Source: Ectobacillus sp042610425 (lineage in GTDB: Bacteria > Bacillota > Bacilli > Bacillales > Bacillaceae_G). Taken from it: a stretch of 64,000 nucleotides of DNA. The stretch covers positions 1,240,001 through 1,304,000 of the forward strand of contig NZ_JBGJZM010000001.1 in assembly GCF_042610425.1 (NCBI RefSeq), in the 5' to 3' direction. The notes under the pieces were generated by a model. That model was not told where the DNA came from. It did no database searches and worked only from the letters and a program-made list of their open reading frames with translations. The position numbers were made by a program, and so were the translations under genes. Below, in pieces: positions 44,805 to 53,832 of this stretch. Each line of letters starts with the position of its first letter. Positions within the stretch are counted from its first letter, which is position 1.

Positions 44805-46578
44805 ATCACTTGGTTTCCTCCTCTCTTTTATCGTTAAAAATAATAAGTATACTTGTTCAGAACTATATACATCAGAACAAGAAGCTATGTTACCTGAGAA
44901 TGTATTTACTTATGCTGAAATTACGGAATACGATATAACCCTCCACCTAGAGGTGTTAGAGGGTAATGACCCGATTATGATTACGATGGATGGATTAAAG
45001 ACCCCACGAAATCGGCCACTTCGTTTTGACCCAGTGACCAATAGAATGAACTATGTAAATTGGGAATTAAAGGGCATTAACACTAGTAGACTTATTGCCT
45101 ACTGTGGTGATTACATGTTGACCGTTAAGCGAGGAAATGAAGTCTGGTACCTTATGTTCCGTATTTATCCTGACAATATTCGTATTAATACATTAAGTGA
45201 TATGATGCGGGAATTGGAGAATTTCGTTAAATCAATTACAATCGATGTGACATCGCCTGCTAGGATGAGGAGTAGGATAAATGAGGATACTAGCACTAAA
45301 AATTACTACCATTGGTATGAAATGCTTAAAGAAATAATTGAAACAATTAGTAGCACTGTAATAAGTATATCTAAAAACCCTTTACAGAAGATTGAAACGG
45401 CTTACAAGAATGTGGATGGTCGGAAATCAAAAGCAGTTGACTCCCGGGGACAAATGCTACAACTACATGTAAAGAATCAAAATCCAAACCGTGGTATTGC
45501 TAAGGAGTACTATTCTTCATACAATACCTCTGATAACCAGTTTCTCAAAGATGGATTAAATTTATTAATCGAATATTGTGAGGAATTGACACAATCAATT
45601 CTAAACTCAATCCAGCAAGAAAAGGATCGAATATCCACTTTTGAGAGTAGGAATACTCATCTTGATGAGATTACAAGGAAGAAATATATTGCCCCTAGTA
45701 CACGTAAAATAAATAGGTTAAATTCAATTTTAGCAGATTTGAGTGGTATTAGGGTAACTATTGAGCAGTTATGTAATGAATGGTTTTTTCAAAAAGTTGA
45801 TACTCGGTATTTAGATAGAAGAAAATCTATAAAATCAAGGGATGTAAGGTATAATGTTGTATTTGAAGAATTGAATAGATTGGAGGATGCTAGTTTTGAG
45901 GTGCACTTTGATTCGATAAGTTGGACGAGACTCAAGCGTACATTTATTTTATATGAGTATTGGTGCTATTTCCTGGTCATTAGTAAAATATGTAGGCTTG
46001 GTTTTACTCCAACCAATCAGTTTGCATTTACATTCCGCCAAATTGGTAAACAGTTTGAAGTTAATCTCCCATACAATTTTGAATGCGAATTAATTGACGG
46101 AGATGGAAACCGGATTATAGTCGCTTATGAAGAACAGATTCCATATGCCCTACGGGTTGAGGATGCGAGGTCTCAGGGTTATGATTACTTTGGTACCAGT
46201 CGCATGACACCGGATATCCATGTTCGTATATACACATCTAATCAATTATATAAAGGGTCTATAGTATTTGATGCAAAGTATAAACCTCGGTCCATGGTAT
46301 GGGATGAAACTAATGAGACATCCGATCAGGATCAAATTAACAAGTATACTAATCAAATATACCATACACTTAATCAAAGAAGTGAAGTTGCTTGTGGAGT
46401 TTTACTGTTTCCCGACATGGATGAGGAGATAAATTTCATAGACACGGATGTAGATAATATTCTCAACCCCAATATGAATAGGACTGGTTTATTATCAGCT
46501 ATTCCGGGTCAAGAAAATGAGGAAATTGAGAAAATTATCCGAGTGATGATTGACAAAGTATTACATGAAAAGGTGTGA
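44788..46578 (+). CDS. McrC-like nuclease subunit (DUF2357 plus PD-(D/E)xK)
   Basis: A 596-residue partner of the preceding McrB-like motor. The long N-terminal part resembles DUF2357 proteins. The C-terminal nuclease has TPDIHVRI near 473 and FDAKYKPRS near 493, the PD...DxK catalytic signature of McrC-type nucleases. It is much longer than E. coli McrC (about 350 residues), as is usual for DUF2357-bearing partners. The start at 44788 lies inside the mcrB-like gene behind GAGGTG, so the two are translationally coupled. Confidence 0.85.
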   Translation: MDLSNKSLGFLLSFIVKNNKYTCSELYTSEQEAMLPENVFTYAEITEYDITLHLEVLEGNDPIMITMDGLKTPRNRPLRFDPVTNRMNYVNWELKGINTSRLIAYCGDYMLTVKRGNEVWYLMFRIYPDNIRINTLSDMMRELENFVKSITIDVTSPARMRSRINEDTSTKNYYHWYEMLKEIIETISSTVISISKNPLQKIETAYKNVDGRKSKAVDSRGQMLQLHVKNQNPNRGIAKEYYSSYNTSDNQFLKDGLNLLIEYCEELTQSILNSIQQEKDRISTFESRNTHLDEITRKKYIAPSTRKINRLNSILADLSGIRVTIEQLCNEWFFQKVDTRYLDRRKSIKSRDVRYNVVFEELNRLEDASFEVHFDSISWTRLKRTFILYEYWCYFLVISKICRLGFTPTNQFAFTFRQIGKQFEVNLPYNFECELIDGDGNRIIVAYEEQIPYALRVEDARSQGYDYFGTSRMTPDIHVRIYTSNQLYKGSIVFDAKYKPRSMVWDETNETSDQDQINKYTNQIYHTLNQRSEVACGVLLFPDMDEEINFIDTDVDNILNPNMNRTGLLSAIPGQENEEIEKIIRVMIDKVLHEKV

Positions 46579-46599
46579 AATATGTAAACATAACGATAA

Positions 46600-46930
46600 C
46601 TATAGGGACGTACCAATAAATAGCGGTAACGTCCCTATAATTCTTTTTTAGTTAACATAATATATATTCCGTTTGATCAAAAATAGGTTTATTGTGTAGT
46701 TCCTATAATTATTAGGTTCGTTCCATATAGTTAGATCGAGGAACAATAACTGATAGTCATTATGTCCAATTTTTTGATTTTTAATCTAATTCAAGAAATC
46801 TATAACATGTATGTGTTCATAGTATTTAATTGATTAATTTAGCAATCTTCCCTCACTTGGTGTTTTTTTCTGTCTTTAAAAAATCATTATCAATGAAAAA
46901 CCATGTCGTGTTCCATAGAAAATTTACTAA
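46600..46930 (+). repeat. Dispersed repeat, copy 4
   Basis: It opens with AGGGACGTACCAATAAATA / GCGGTAACGTCCCT, an imperfect hairpin akin to that at 20429. The B-block follows (TTAGTTAACATAATATATATTC, GTTTATTGTGTAGTTCC), and its tail aligns with copy 1 down to GTGTTCCATAGAAAAT. Confidence 0.8.
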
Positions 46931-47209
46931 GACTTTAAAGCCTGATATGGTTTCTTTATTAAGATTTAATTACCCCTTAAAACCAATTATGACTATTAAA
47001 AGAATAGCCTTCTACATGAAATCTATATCCCTCTGATACCTGCTTTTTTTATTTATAAACTAAATTTTTATTTTTTCTACATTGTTTATAAAAACCTTAT
47101 CACAAGTACATATATTGTCCATCGCTCTATGATACATTACCGATGTGTTAGCTAAAGGAAATAAAATGAAGTTTTAATCCTATAGATATTTCTGAAGGGA
47201 GATAGAATA

Positions 47210-47329
47210 ATGGCTGAAAAAGAGATACAAACCTTAGATATAGAATGGGTAGAATTAATTTTGGAAGCCTTAAGCAATGGGATTACAGAAAGAGAAATAA
47301 GAGATTTTCTAGATAGGCAAAAGATGTAG
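47210..47329 (+). CDS. SinI-like antirepressor, orphan
   Basis: A 39-residue gene. AAGGGAGATAG precedes the ATG. The sequence DIEWVELILEALSNGI then TEREIRDFL is the SinI dimerisation motif, in which an Asp/Glu-Trp-Val helix and the second helix bind SinR. In B. subtilis SinI antagonises the biofilm repressor SinR. No sinR gene lies near it, and the protein lacks the longer C-terminal tail of B. subtilis SinI. It could act on a chromosomal SinR-type repressor or on the WYL regulator that begins 68 bases downstream; both are inference. Confidence 0.8.
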   Translation: MAEKEIQTLDIEWVELILEALSNGITEREIRDFLDRQKM

Positions 47330-47400
47330 ATGTAAAATTGTGATAAAATACCAATATAATAATATATCGAATTTTAGATATAACAATTTAAATCAAGGTG

Positions 47401-48402
47401 ATGGAAGAGATGGGGGAACAAGAAATAAAGTCATTGAGAATTTTGTCCTTATACGAGCGTTTGCGTAAGGGTGAGATGATAAGTAAAAAAGAAGAAGCTG
47501 TGCGTTTTGAAGTAAACCTAAAAACCATTCAGCGGGATTTGGATGAGTTACGGCTATATCTAGCAACTACCTATAAAGATTCAATCGCCCTAACTTATAA
47601 CCGTTCGAAAAAAAGCTATAGTTTAAATCGTAGTGATGATATTGGGTTGACAAAGGAAGAAATCTTGGCATTAACAAAGGTTCTTTTAGAGACCAGGGCC
47701 TTTTCAGATAAAGAAATGAAGGTATTACTTGATAAGCTTATTATACAATCTAGGCCCGATGATAGGACCTTTATTAAGGAGGTCATCGGAAATGAGCGGA
47801 TTCATTATGAACCACCTCATCATGATAAACCTTTACTATCCATGATATGGGACCTAGGTGAAGCTGTTAGGACAAAGAGGTTAATAGAGATATCTTACGA
47901 AAAGGAAGAGGGAACAAAGTCGTCTACACGTATGGTACAACCAGTTGGATTATTGTTTTCGGAATATTATTTTTACCTAGCAGCTTTTCTTGTGGATTAT
48001 GATTTTAAGTTTCCAACAATTTATCGAGTGGATCGAATTTCAAACTATGAGATAAAGAAAGAACATTTCAAGGTGAATTACAAAGATCGGTTTGAGGAAG
48101 GACAGTTTCGCAAACGAATTCAATTTATGAACCCTGGTGCCTTGCTGAAAGTTACCTTCCGATTTTGGGGTACATCTTTGCAAGCTGTATTGGATCGTCT
48201 ACCAACTGCACGTATTGTTTCACAAGATGAAAATGGAGCAATTATTGAAGCAGAGGTATTTGGAAATGGGGTGAAAATGTGGCTTCTTAGTCAAGGACCG
48301 TATATTGAGGTCTTAAAACCGACAGAATTTAGAAATGAAATGAAGGAAACGTTAGAGAAAATGTTAGAAAACCACTCGCATAAAGAAGAAATTATGGATT
48401 AA
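47401..48402 (+). CDS. WYL-domain transcriptional regulator
   Basis: A 333-residue DeoR/WYL-type regulator. The N-terminal helix-turn-helix (SLRILSLYERLRKGEMISK, then VNLKTIQRDLDELR) is followed by the WYL domain from about 160 (IEISYEKEEGT, VQPVGLLFSEYYFYLAAF, TIYRVDRIS) and a C-terminal extension (WCX-like). Start choice between GTG 47398 and ATG 47401 is open. WYL regulators such as BrxR and CapW often sit in front of defence operons and are thought to repress them until a ligand appears. Here the dynamin-like operon begins 300 bases downstream on the same strand, so it is the natural target. Confidence 0.87.
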   Translation: MEEMGEQEIKSLRILSLYERLRKGEMISKKEEAVRFEVNLKTIQRDLDELRLYLATTYKDSIALTYNRSKKSYSLNRSDDIGLTKEEILALTKVLLETRAFSDKEMKVLLDKLIIQSRPDDRTFIKEVIGNERIHYEPPHHDKPLLSMIWDLGEAVRTKRLIEISYEKEEGTKSSTRMVQPVGLLFSEYYFYLAAFLVDYDFKFPTIYRVDRISNYEIKKEHFKVNYKDRFEEGQFRKRIQFMNPGALLKVTFRFWGTSLQAVLDRLPTARIVSQDENGAIIEAEVFGNGVKMWLLSQGPYIEVLKPTEFRNEMKETLEKMLENHSHKEEIMD

Positions 48403-48703
48403 ATATCTATTTTCATTGATTTTTAGTTTTTCATAATTGGAATGCATACATAAAAAGAGGAATTGTTTTAGTCTGTTAAATTACATTTGGAAATCTAAGA
48501 AATTTATATAGAACAATCTGAAGGTTTAGATACTTTTACAATACCCAAAATACATCATTAAATCACAAGGATTCTATAATAGTGGCAGTGGATAAAATGA
48601 ACATATCTATGAACGCTTACTCACAATACTTTTTTTATTTAGTTGGATTAACAGTTTTTTTAATAGAATTGGAAGATAATTATAATTAATAGGAGTGTTA
48701 TGA

Positions 48704-50386
48704 ATGATTGACCGGACTTTCGTAGTAAAACATATTGAGCGAATTCAACAAATTATTAATGAATACAGTATCCAAGGAGAAGTGGAAGAAAAGCTACAGC
48801 AGTTACAAAAGAAAATTGATCTTTTTTCAATGAAAATTTTGTTCATTGGTGGATTTAGTGCAGGAAAAAGCGCACTATTAAATACACTATTGTCAGAAGA
48901 ATTATTAATTGAGAACCAAAATCCTGAAACCGCAGTAGCAACAGAGTTATGCTACGGACCCATTAATAAATTTGAGGCTATCTTTACAAATGGTACAACA
49001 CTTGATATGTCATTAGCAGATATTCAGCAACTTTCACCGAAGGATGTATTACATTTTCGTTTTACGATAAAAAACGACTTTTTACATAAATATACAGATT
49101 TCGTATTTGTCGATATGCCCGGATTTAATTCCACCCTTGAAGAACATAATAAAGCGATTATGCAATACATTGGTCAGGGTAATGCCTATATTATGGTTAT
49201 AGACTGCGAAGATGGTGAAATCAAATTGACAGGGGTTGATTTTATTCATGAAATTCGTCAATACGATCATAATTTAGCAATTGCTGTATCGAAAGCTGAT
49301 AAAAAAGCTCCGTCTGCCCTACAACAGATTGTAACGAATATTAAGGAAACGGCAGAGTGGGAATTTCAAGAAAATATTGCTGTTGAATCAGTCAGTAAAT
49401 TTGATCGTGAAACTGTTACCAAAATGCAACGGACTATCGAAAGCTTCAATGTACAACAGATATTTAATGTAACGTTTCGTCCTATGATTGAGGAACTTTA
49501 CGAGTATATTTTAATTAGTTTAAAAAAGTTGATGGCGACAGAAAAATTGGATGTATCTCATCTCCAACAGCAAATTGATAGTCATATACGTTTAAAGAAG
49601 GAGCTTGAAAGGAATTTACAAATAGAACGTAAAAAATTGACTCACAAAATGCAAAACTACGTACTACCAAATATTATTGCTGACGTAGAAACGGCATTAT
49701 TTAATAACTCATACCAATTAGCAACAGCGGCAAAAACAAGTGAAAATGCGTTCTCACGCCAAGTGAATAACATATTACGACCAGTCCTAGTAGAGGCGAC
49801 AAGACGTTATACAGAAGAGTCGTATGCTGAGTTTTTACAAGAACTTGAATTTGATTCTATTAATTTTGATAACGCAAATGTAGAAGAGAGTATTCAAGGA
49901 AAGCTCACTGATACTATTAAAGCATTAGAAAAAATCCAAAAGGTAATCAATCAATCATCGAAAATGTATAAGGTGATTACAAGTGTATTGGCTGTTACGA
50001 CATCAGTGGTTACCCCATGGTTAGAGCTTATTATTATCTTTTTACCTGATATATTAAAATTATTTTGCATCGGTGGAGAAAAAAGTCAAACTGAGAAAAT
50101 TAAGAAGAAAATGGAAGATGAAATCATCCCACAAATTGTGGATAAGCTTCGCCCAGCCATTGGTAAATCCTTAATTGAAGTAGAAGCAGAGTTATTAGAA
50201 GAAACTGAAAGCAAAATGACTGAACTCATTTCAATTGAAGAGGATGCATTAAAATCCGCCCAGCAAATGAAGCAAAGTGAAACAGAGCGTTATGAGGTAA
50301 TGCAGCAACAACTACAAGTAACTATTCAACAAACACAACAACAATTGGAAGATTTAAGAGGTGTGAAATATGATAACAAGAGATGA
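48704..50386 (+). CDS. Dynamin-like GTPase 1
   Basis: A 560-residue large GTPase. G1 is GGFSAGKSALLN near 48-59, a likely G2 Thr is in NPETAVATEL near 75, G3 is DMPG near 137 (VDMPGFNST), and G4 is SKADKK near 195. A long helical tail follows (residues 260-420, charged, coiled-coil). The hydrophobic segment KVITSVLAVTTSVVTPWLEL with LIIIFLPDILKL is at about 422-455, then a second coiled coil. The hydrophobic tip resembles the membrane paddle of bacterial dynamin-like proteins. It is the first gene of the operon; AGGAGTG precedes the ATG. Its stop overlaps the next gene by 17 bases. Confidence 0.87.
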   Translation: MIDRTFVVKHIERIQQIINEYSIQGEVEEKLQQLQKKIDLFSMKILFIGGFSAGKSALLNTLLSEELLIENQNPETAVATELCYGPINKFEAIFTNGTTLDMSLADIQQLSPKDVLHFRFTIKNDFLHKYTDFVFVDMPGFNSTLEEHNKAIMQYIGQGNAYIMVIDCEDGEIKLTGVDFIHEIRQYDHNLAIAVSKADKKAPSALQQIVTNIKETAEWEFQENIAVESVSKFDRETVTKMQRTIESFNVQQIFNVTFRPMIEELYEYILISLKKLMATEKLDVSHLQQQIDSHIRLKKELERNLQIERKKLTHKMQNYVLPNIIADVETALFNNSYQLATAAKTSENAFSRQVNNILRPVLVEATRRYTEESYAEFLQELEFDSINFDNANVEESIQGKLTDTIKALEKIQKVINQSSKMYKVITSVLAVTTSVVTPWLELIIIFLPDILKLFCIGGEKSQTEKIKKKMEDEIIPQIVDKLRPAIGKSLIEVEAELLEETESKMTELISIEEDALKSAQQMKQSETERYEVMQQQLQVTIQQTQQQLEDLRGVKYDNKR

Positions 50387-52568
50387 AGAATTTACTAGTT
50401 TGATTGAAGAAATAGCTGAGTCTTTAACCACTGCCCGTGATTTGGTAAGTGAAAACAATATTCTAGATTTTCAGAAAAACGCCAGAACATTAAAAGAGAG
50501 TTTACAAGTAATAAAAGAAGAAAATCGTGCTATTCGAATTGGAATTGTTGGAGAGGTGAAGGCAGGTAAATCATCATTTTTAAACGCACTTATTTTTAAT
50601 GGCGACTCTATTTTACCAAAAGCACCTACACCGATGACTGCAGCACTTACTAAAATTACTTACGGTAAAGAATTCGAAGGATGCATAGTTTTCTATACAC
50701 AAAAAGATTGGCAATTAATCGAAAGAAATATGCAAGATGCTGATCAATTTATGAAAAACTTATACGAAGAGCATATTAAAAAATGTGGAACACTACGTAT
50801 CCCAATGTCAAGAGATCAATTCTATAAACGTAATGAAAATAAAATTCCTCAAGAGCTTAAGTCATGCAAAGAACTTGTTGAAATGGCTGAACGAAACAAA
50901 ATCAATATTTATGAATATTTAGGTGAAACAATTAAAATTCGTGGGAAGGACCAAGATGATTTTATACGAGAGTTGAACGAATACGTAGGTTCAGGCGGTC
51001 ATTACACCCCAATTGTGAAACATACCGAAATTCAATTAAACAATGAACTATTAAAAAATGCAGAAATTATCGACACCCCTGGATTAAATGATCCAATTAT
51101 TTCACGTGGTCGGACAACGATGGATTTCCTTGTGAAATGTGATATAGTGTTTTTTTTAAGCTACACAGGTCAATTTTTAACGAAAGAGGATCTGGACTTT
51201 TTATCCAATATTTTACCGGGTGAGTCGGTAAACCGGGCTGTACTTATAGGAAGCAAGTTTGATTCGGGGATTTTAGATTATAAAGAGCAAAGTGTACCAC
51301 TGAAAAAAGCATTGAAGGCAAGTCAATATAATTTTAATAAACAAGCAGACAATATTTTTGGCGAAGCACTGAAAGATCCCAATTGTGCACAAATTATTCA
51401 CAACATCGGTGAAAATTTGCCTCCAAAATATGTCTCTGCAATTATGTATACAATTGCTACAAAAATAGAAAAGCAACAAATGTTATCAGAGGAAGAAGAA
51501 CATTTAGTGAAGACATTTGAACGTAGATTCCAAGGATTTTCAAGAAATCCAGAATTGTTGAAGGATTTATCAAATATTGAAGGAATCCAAAAGGAAGAGC
51601 TAGAAAGAATCTTAGCGCAAAAAGATGAGATAATCGTAGAAAAAGTGAAAAATACCATACGAGATAAACAAATTTATTTCCTAAAAGAACTTGAAACGAT
51701 TAATATTCAAGCGCGTACGAATCGTCAAGATTTACAAACATATGATTTGGGTGAACTTCAAAACAAAATTGATTCTATTTCCAAAACATTAAATAAAATT
51801 CGCTACAACATTCAAGAAATATTTACCTCAGGAAGTGTTCGTGCACAAAAAACGCTTGAAACGATTAAAGTTGAAGTCGAGCGTGAGATTGATAACTTTG
51901 TAGGCGTTAGTGTAACCCCCAATTCTGAATCGCATAATGGCACTCACCGAACAGGTTTTTTGGGATTATTTAAAGAGCATTATACACAGACGGTTGTGAC
52001 GAATACAGCTAGTGTACAAGAAGCTATTTCGGGTATTCGTCAGTATGTTATACGTAGTAAAGAACTTATTAATACAGAGTTTGATAAATTGTTCGATTTG
52101 AAGTCAATGAAAAAGCAAATAACAAATGAAGTTACACGCGCTTTTGATGTAGTTGATGAGGAATATAATGAACAGGAGATTTTGCTGCCGCTAAATAGTG
52201 CACTTTGTCAGATTACGATCCCTAAAATCAAATTAGAAGCAACAAAGTATGATCAAAAACTAACAGATGAATTTACTTCGAGCATCGTGAAAAATGAGGA
52301 TATTAGCCGATTGATGCTGACGCAGGACCGAATAATGGCCGAGATTAACAAGGATATTGTTACTATTTTAGATTTGAAAGCAAAAGAAATTGACGGCTTA
52401 TTAATGAAGCAAGCGAATACGTTTGTTGATAATATTGAGTATCAATTACGAGACAATGTACAAAAAGTACAAGCACTTTTAAAGGATAAAGAAAATAGTC
52501 TTCAAAAATATAATGATTTTATTGAACAAATTGTTCAGTATAAAAATCAAATTGTCCAGTATTCGTAG
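50370..52568 (+). CDS. Dynamin-like GTPase 2
   Basis: A 732-residue GTPase distinct from its neighbours. G1 is GEVKAGKSSFLNAL near 59-72; APTPMTAALTK follows as G2; G3 is DTPGLNDP near 233; and the G4 position reads IGSKFD near 301. The G1-G3 spacing is about 170 residues, far more than the ~90 in GTPase 1, because of a charged insertion at about 100-215 that carries RGKDQDDFIREL. The C-terminal 330 residues are mostly coiled coil. No transmembrane helix is evident. The start at 50370 is inside the previous gene behind AGAGGTG, so translation is coupled. The next gene follows after 14 bases. Confidence 0.85.
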   Translation: MITRDEEFTSLIEEIAESLTTARDLVSENNILDFQKNARTLKESLQVIKEENRAIRIGIVGEVKAGKSSFLNALIFNGDSILPKAPTPMTAALTKITYGKEFEGCIVFYTQKDWQLIERNMQDADQFMKNLYEEHIKKCGTLRIPMSRDQFYKRNENKIPQELKSCKELVEMAERNKINIYEYLGETIKIRGKDQDDFIRELNEYVGSGGHYTPIVKHTEIQLNNELLKNAEIIDTPGLNDPIISRGRTTMDFLVKCDIVFFLSYTGQFLTKEDLDFLSNILPGESVNRAVLIGSKFDSGILDYKEQSVPLKKALKASQYNFNKQADNIFGEALKDPNCAQIIHNIGENLPPKYVSAIMYTIATKIEKQQMLSEEEEHLVKTFERRFQGFSRNPELLKDLSNIEGIQKEELERILAQKDEIIVEKVKNTIRDKQIYFLKELETINIQARTNRQDLQTYDLGELQNKIDSISKTLNKIRYNIQEIFTSGSVRAQKTLETIKVEVEREIDNFVGVSVTPNSESHNGTHRTGFLGLFKEHYTQTVVTNTASVQEAISGIRQYVIRSKELINTEFDKLFDLKSMKKQITNEVTRAFDVVDEEYNEQEILLPLNSALCQITIPKIKLEATKYDQKLTDEFTSSIVKNEDISRLMLTQDRIMAEINKDIVTILDLKAKEIDGLLMKQANTFVDNIEYQLRDNVQKVQALLKDKENSLQKYNDFIEQIVQYKNQIVQYS

Positions 52569-52582
52569 GAGAGTGAGAAATA

Positions 52583-53812
52583 GTGAGTCTTTGGGATGAT
52601 GATGACGATTTTGAAGAATATGTGGAGGATGAAAATCCATACATAGCAAAACCTGAACTGGGGCTTCAGCTTATAGCATCATTATTAAATGTCGATAAAA
52701 ATGCTATAAATCATATAAATAAAATGAAACGAATTGATACACTCATAGATAAACGTTTATTACAGTCTATCAGCCAAGTGAATTTAAATAACGAGTTAGA
52801 ATTATATCAACAACTTATCCAATTAAGCGATAAATTGTTCGAACAAAATAAAATGAAATTACTCGAGAAAAAAATGGTAATTGGAATTGGCGGCAAATTT
52901 AGCGCTGGTAAATCAAAGTTTATTAATTCACTATTACAAAGTAATTTTTTACCTGAGGCTCAATCACCGACAACGTCTATTGCAACTTATCTGGTTCAAG
53001 GAAAAGAAGAAACGGTTAGTGCATATACAAAGTACGACCGTAAAGTGCCAATTACGATGGAAGCAGCCAATGCCTTAACGCATGCTTTTTACGACAAATA
53101 CAATCTGGGATTCTCACAATTTATTAACAATCTTGTTATGACAATACCAAGTTTTCAATACAAACAGATTGCTCTGCTTGATACACCAGGATACAGTAAA
53201 TCTGATTCAAGCATTGTACAAAATGTATCCGACGAACATAAAGCATTTACTCAGTTGCGTAGTGTTGATCGTCTTATTTGGCTTGTGGATATAGAAAATG
53301 GCATTATTCAGCAGGATGATATAGAATTTATTGAATCACTGAATTTAACACAGCCGGTTTTAATCGTTTTTAATAAGGCAGATAAGAAAAGTACTGACGA
53401 TGTAGAGCGTGTTATTGAAGAGAGCAAAGAAATTTTACGGATGACAAATATTCCGATTTTTGAAGTTATTGCGTATTCAGCATTGGAGACAAAGGAATTT
53501 CGCGGAACGAACTATTTAGTCCAATTTATGGATGAAATAGAGCATATGAAACAATCGAACGATAATGTGTATGTTCAGATCATAAGAGTTATTGAAAGAT
53601 TGCAAAATGAATTGATTAGAAAAAAACAAGCTTTTAGAAGTGAAAGCTACCGAATAAGCGATGTCATTTTTAAATCAGCAGATATTTTGGAAATTAAAAC
53701 GTTGACGGAATCGTATGCTGCCATTTTAGAAGATATAAAAGAATGTAATTATGCGATGAAAAGCTTAGATAAGACATTTAAAACGATTGAGGAATTACTG
53801 CAACAAATTTAA
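52583..53812 (+). CDS. Dynamin-like GTPase 3
   Basis: A 409-residue GTPase, the shortest of the three. An acidic N-terminus (WDDDDDFEEYVEDENP) precedes the G domain. G1 is GGKFSAGKSKFINSL near 101-115, PTTSIATYL follows as G2, G3 is DTPGYSKSD near 202, and G4 is a canonical NKADKK near 263. The tail after the G domain is short and helical with no membrane segment. It may act as the soluble partner of the two longer GTPases. The start is GTG 52583 after AGGAGAGTGAG. The next gene begins 20 bases after its stop. Confidence 0.85.
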   Translation: MSLWDDDDDFEEYVEDENPYIAKPELGLQLIASLLNVDKNAINHINKMKRIDTLIDKRLLQSISQVNLNNELELYQQLIQLSDKLFEQNKMKLLEKKMVIGIGGKFSAGKSKFINSLLQSNFLPEAQSPTTSIATYLVQGKEETVSAYTKYDRKVPITMEAANALTHAFYDKYNLGFSQFINNLVMTIPSFQYKQIALLDTPGYSKSDSSIVQNVSDEHKAFTQLRSVDRLIWLVDIENGIIQQDDIEFIESLNLTQPVLIVFNKADKKSTDDVERVIEESKEILRMTNIPIFEVIAYSALETKEFRGTNYLVQFMDEIEHMKQSNDNVYVQIIRVIERLQNELIRKKQAFRSESYRISDVIFKSADILEIKTLTESYAAILEDIKECNYAMKSLDKTFKTIEELLQQI

Positions 53813-53832
53813 TTGATTGAAGGTGCAAAATT

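Noticed and set aside
46830..47036. Open frame of 68 codons within repeat copy 4
   Set aside because: It starts inside the repeat, has no ribosome site and its sequence is repetitive AT-rich translation without protein-like features.
48704..53812. Tandem duplication as the origin of the three GTPases
   Set aside because: G1 wording, spacing between G motifs and tail architecture differ too much by eye; they look like old paralogues or separately recruited genes.
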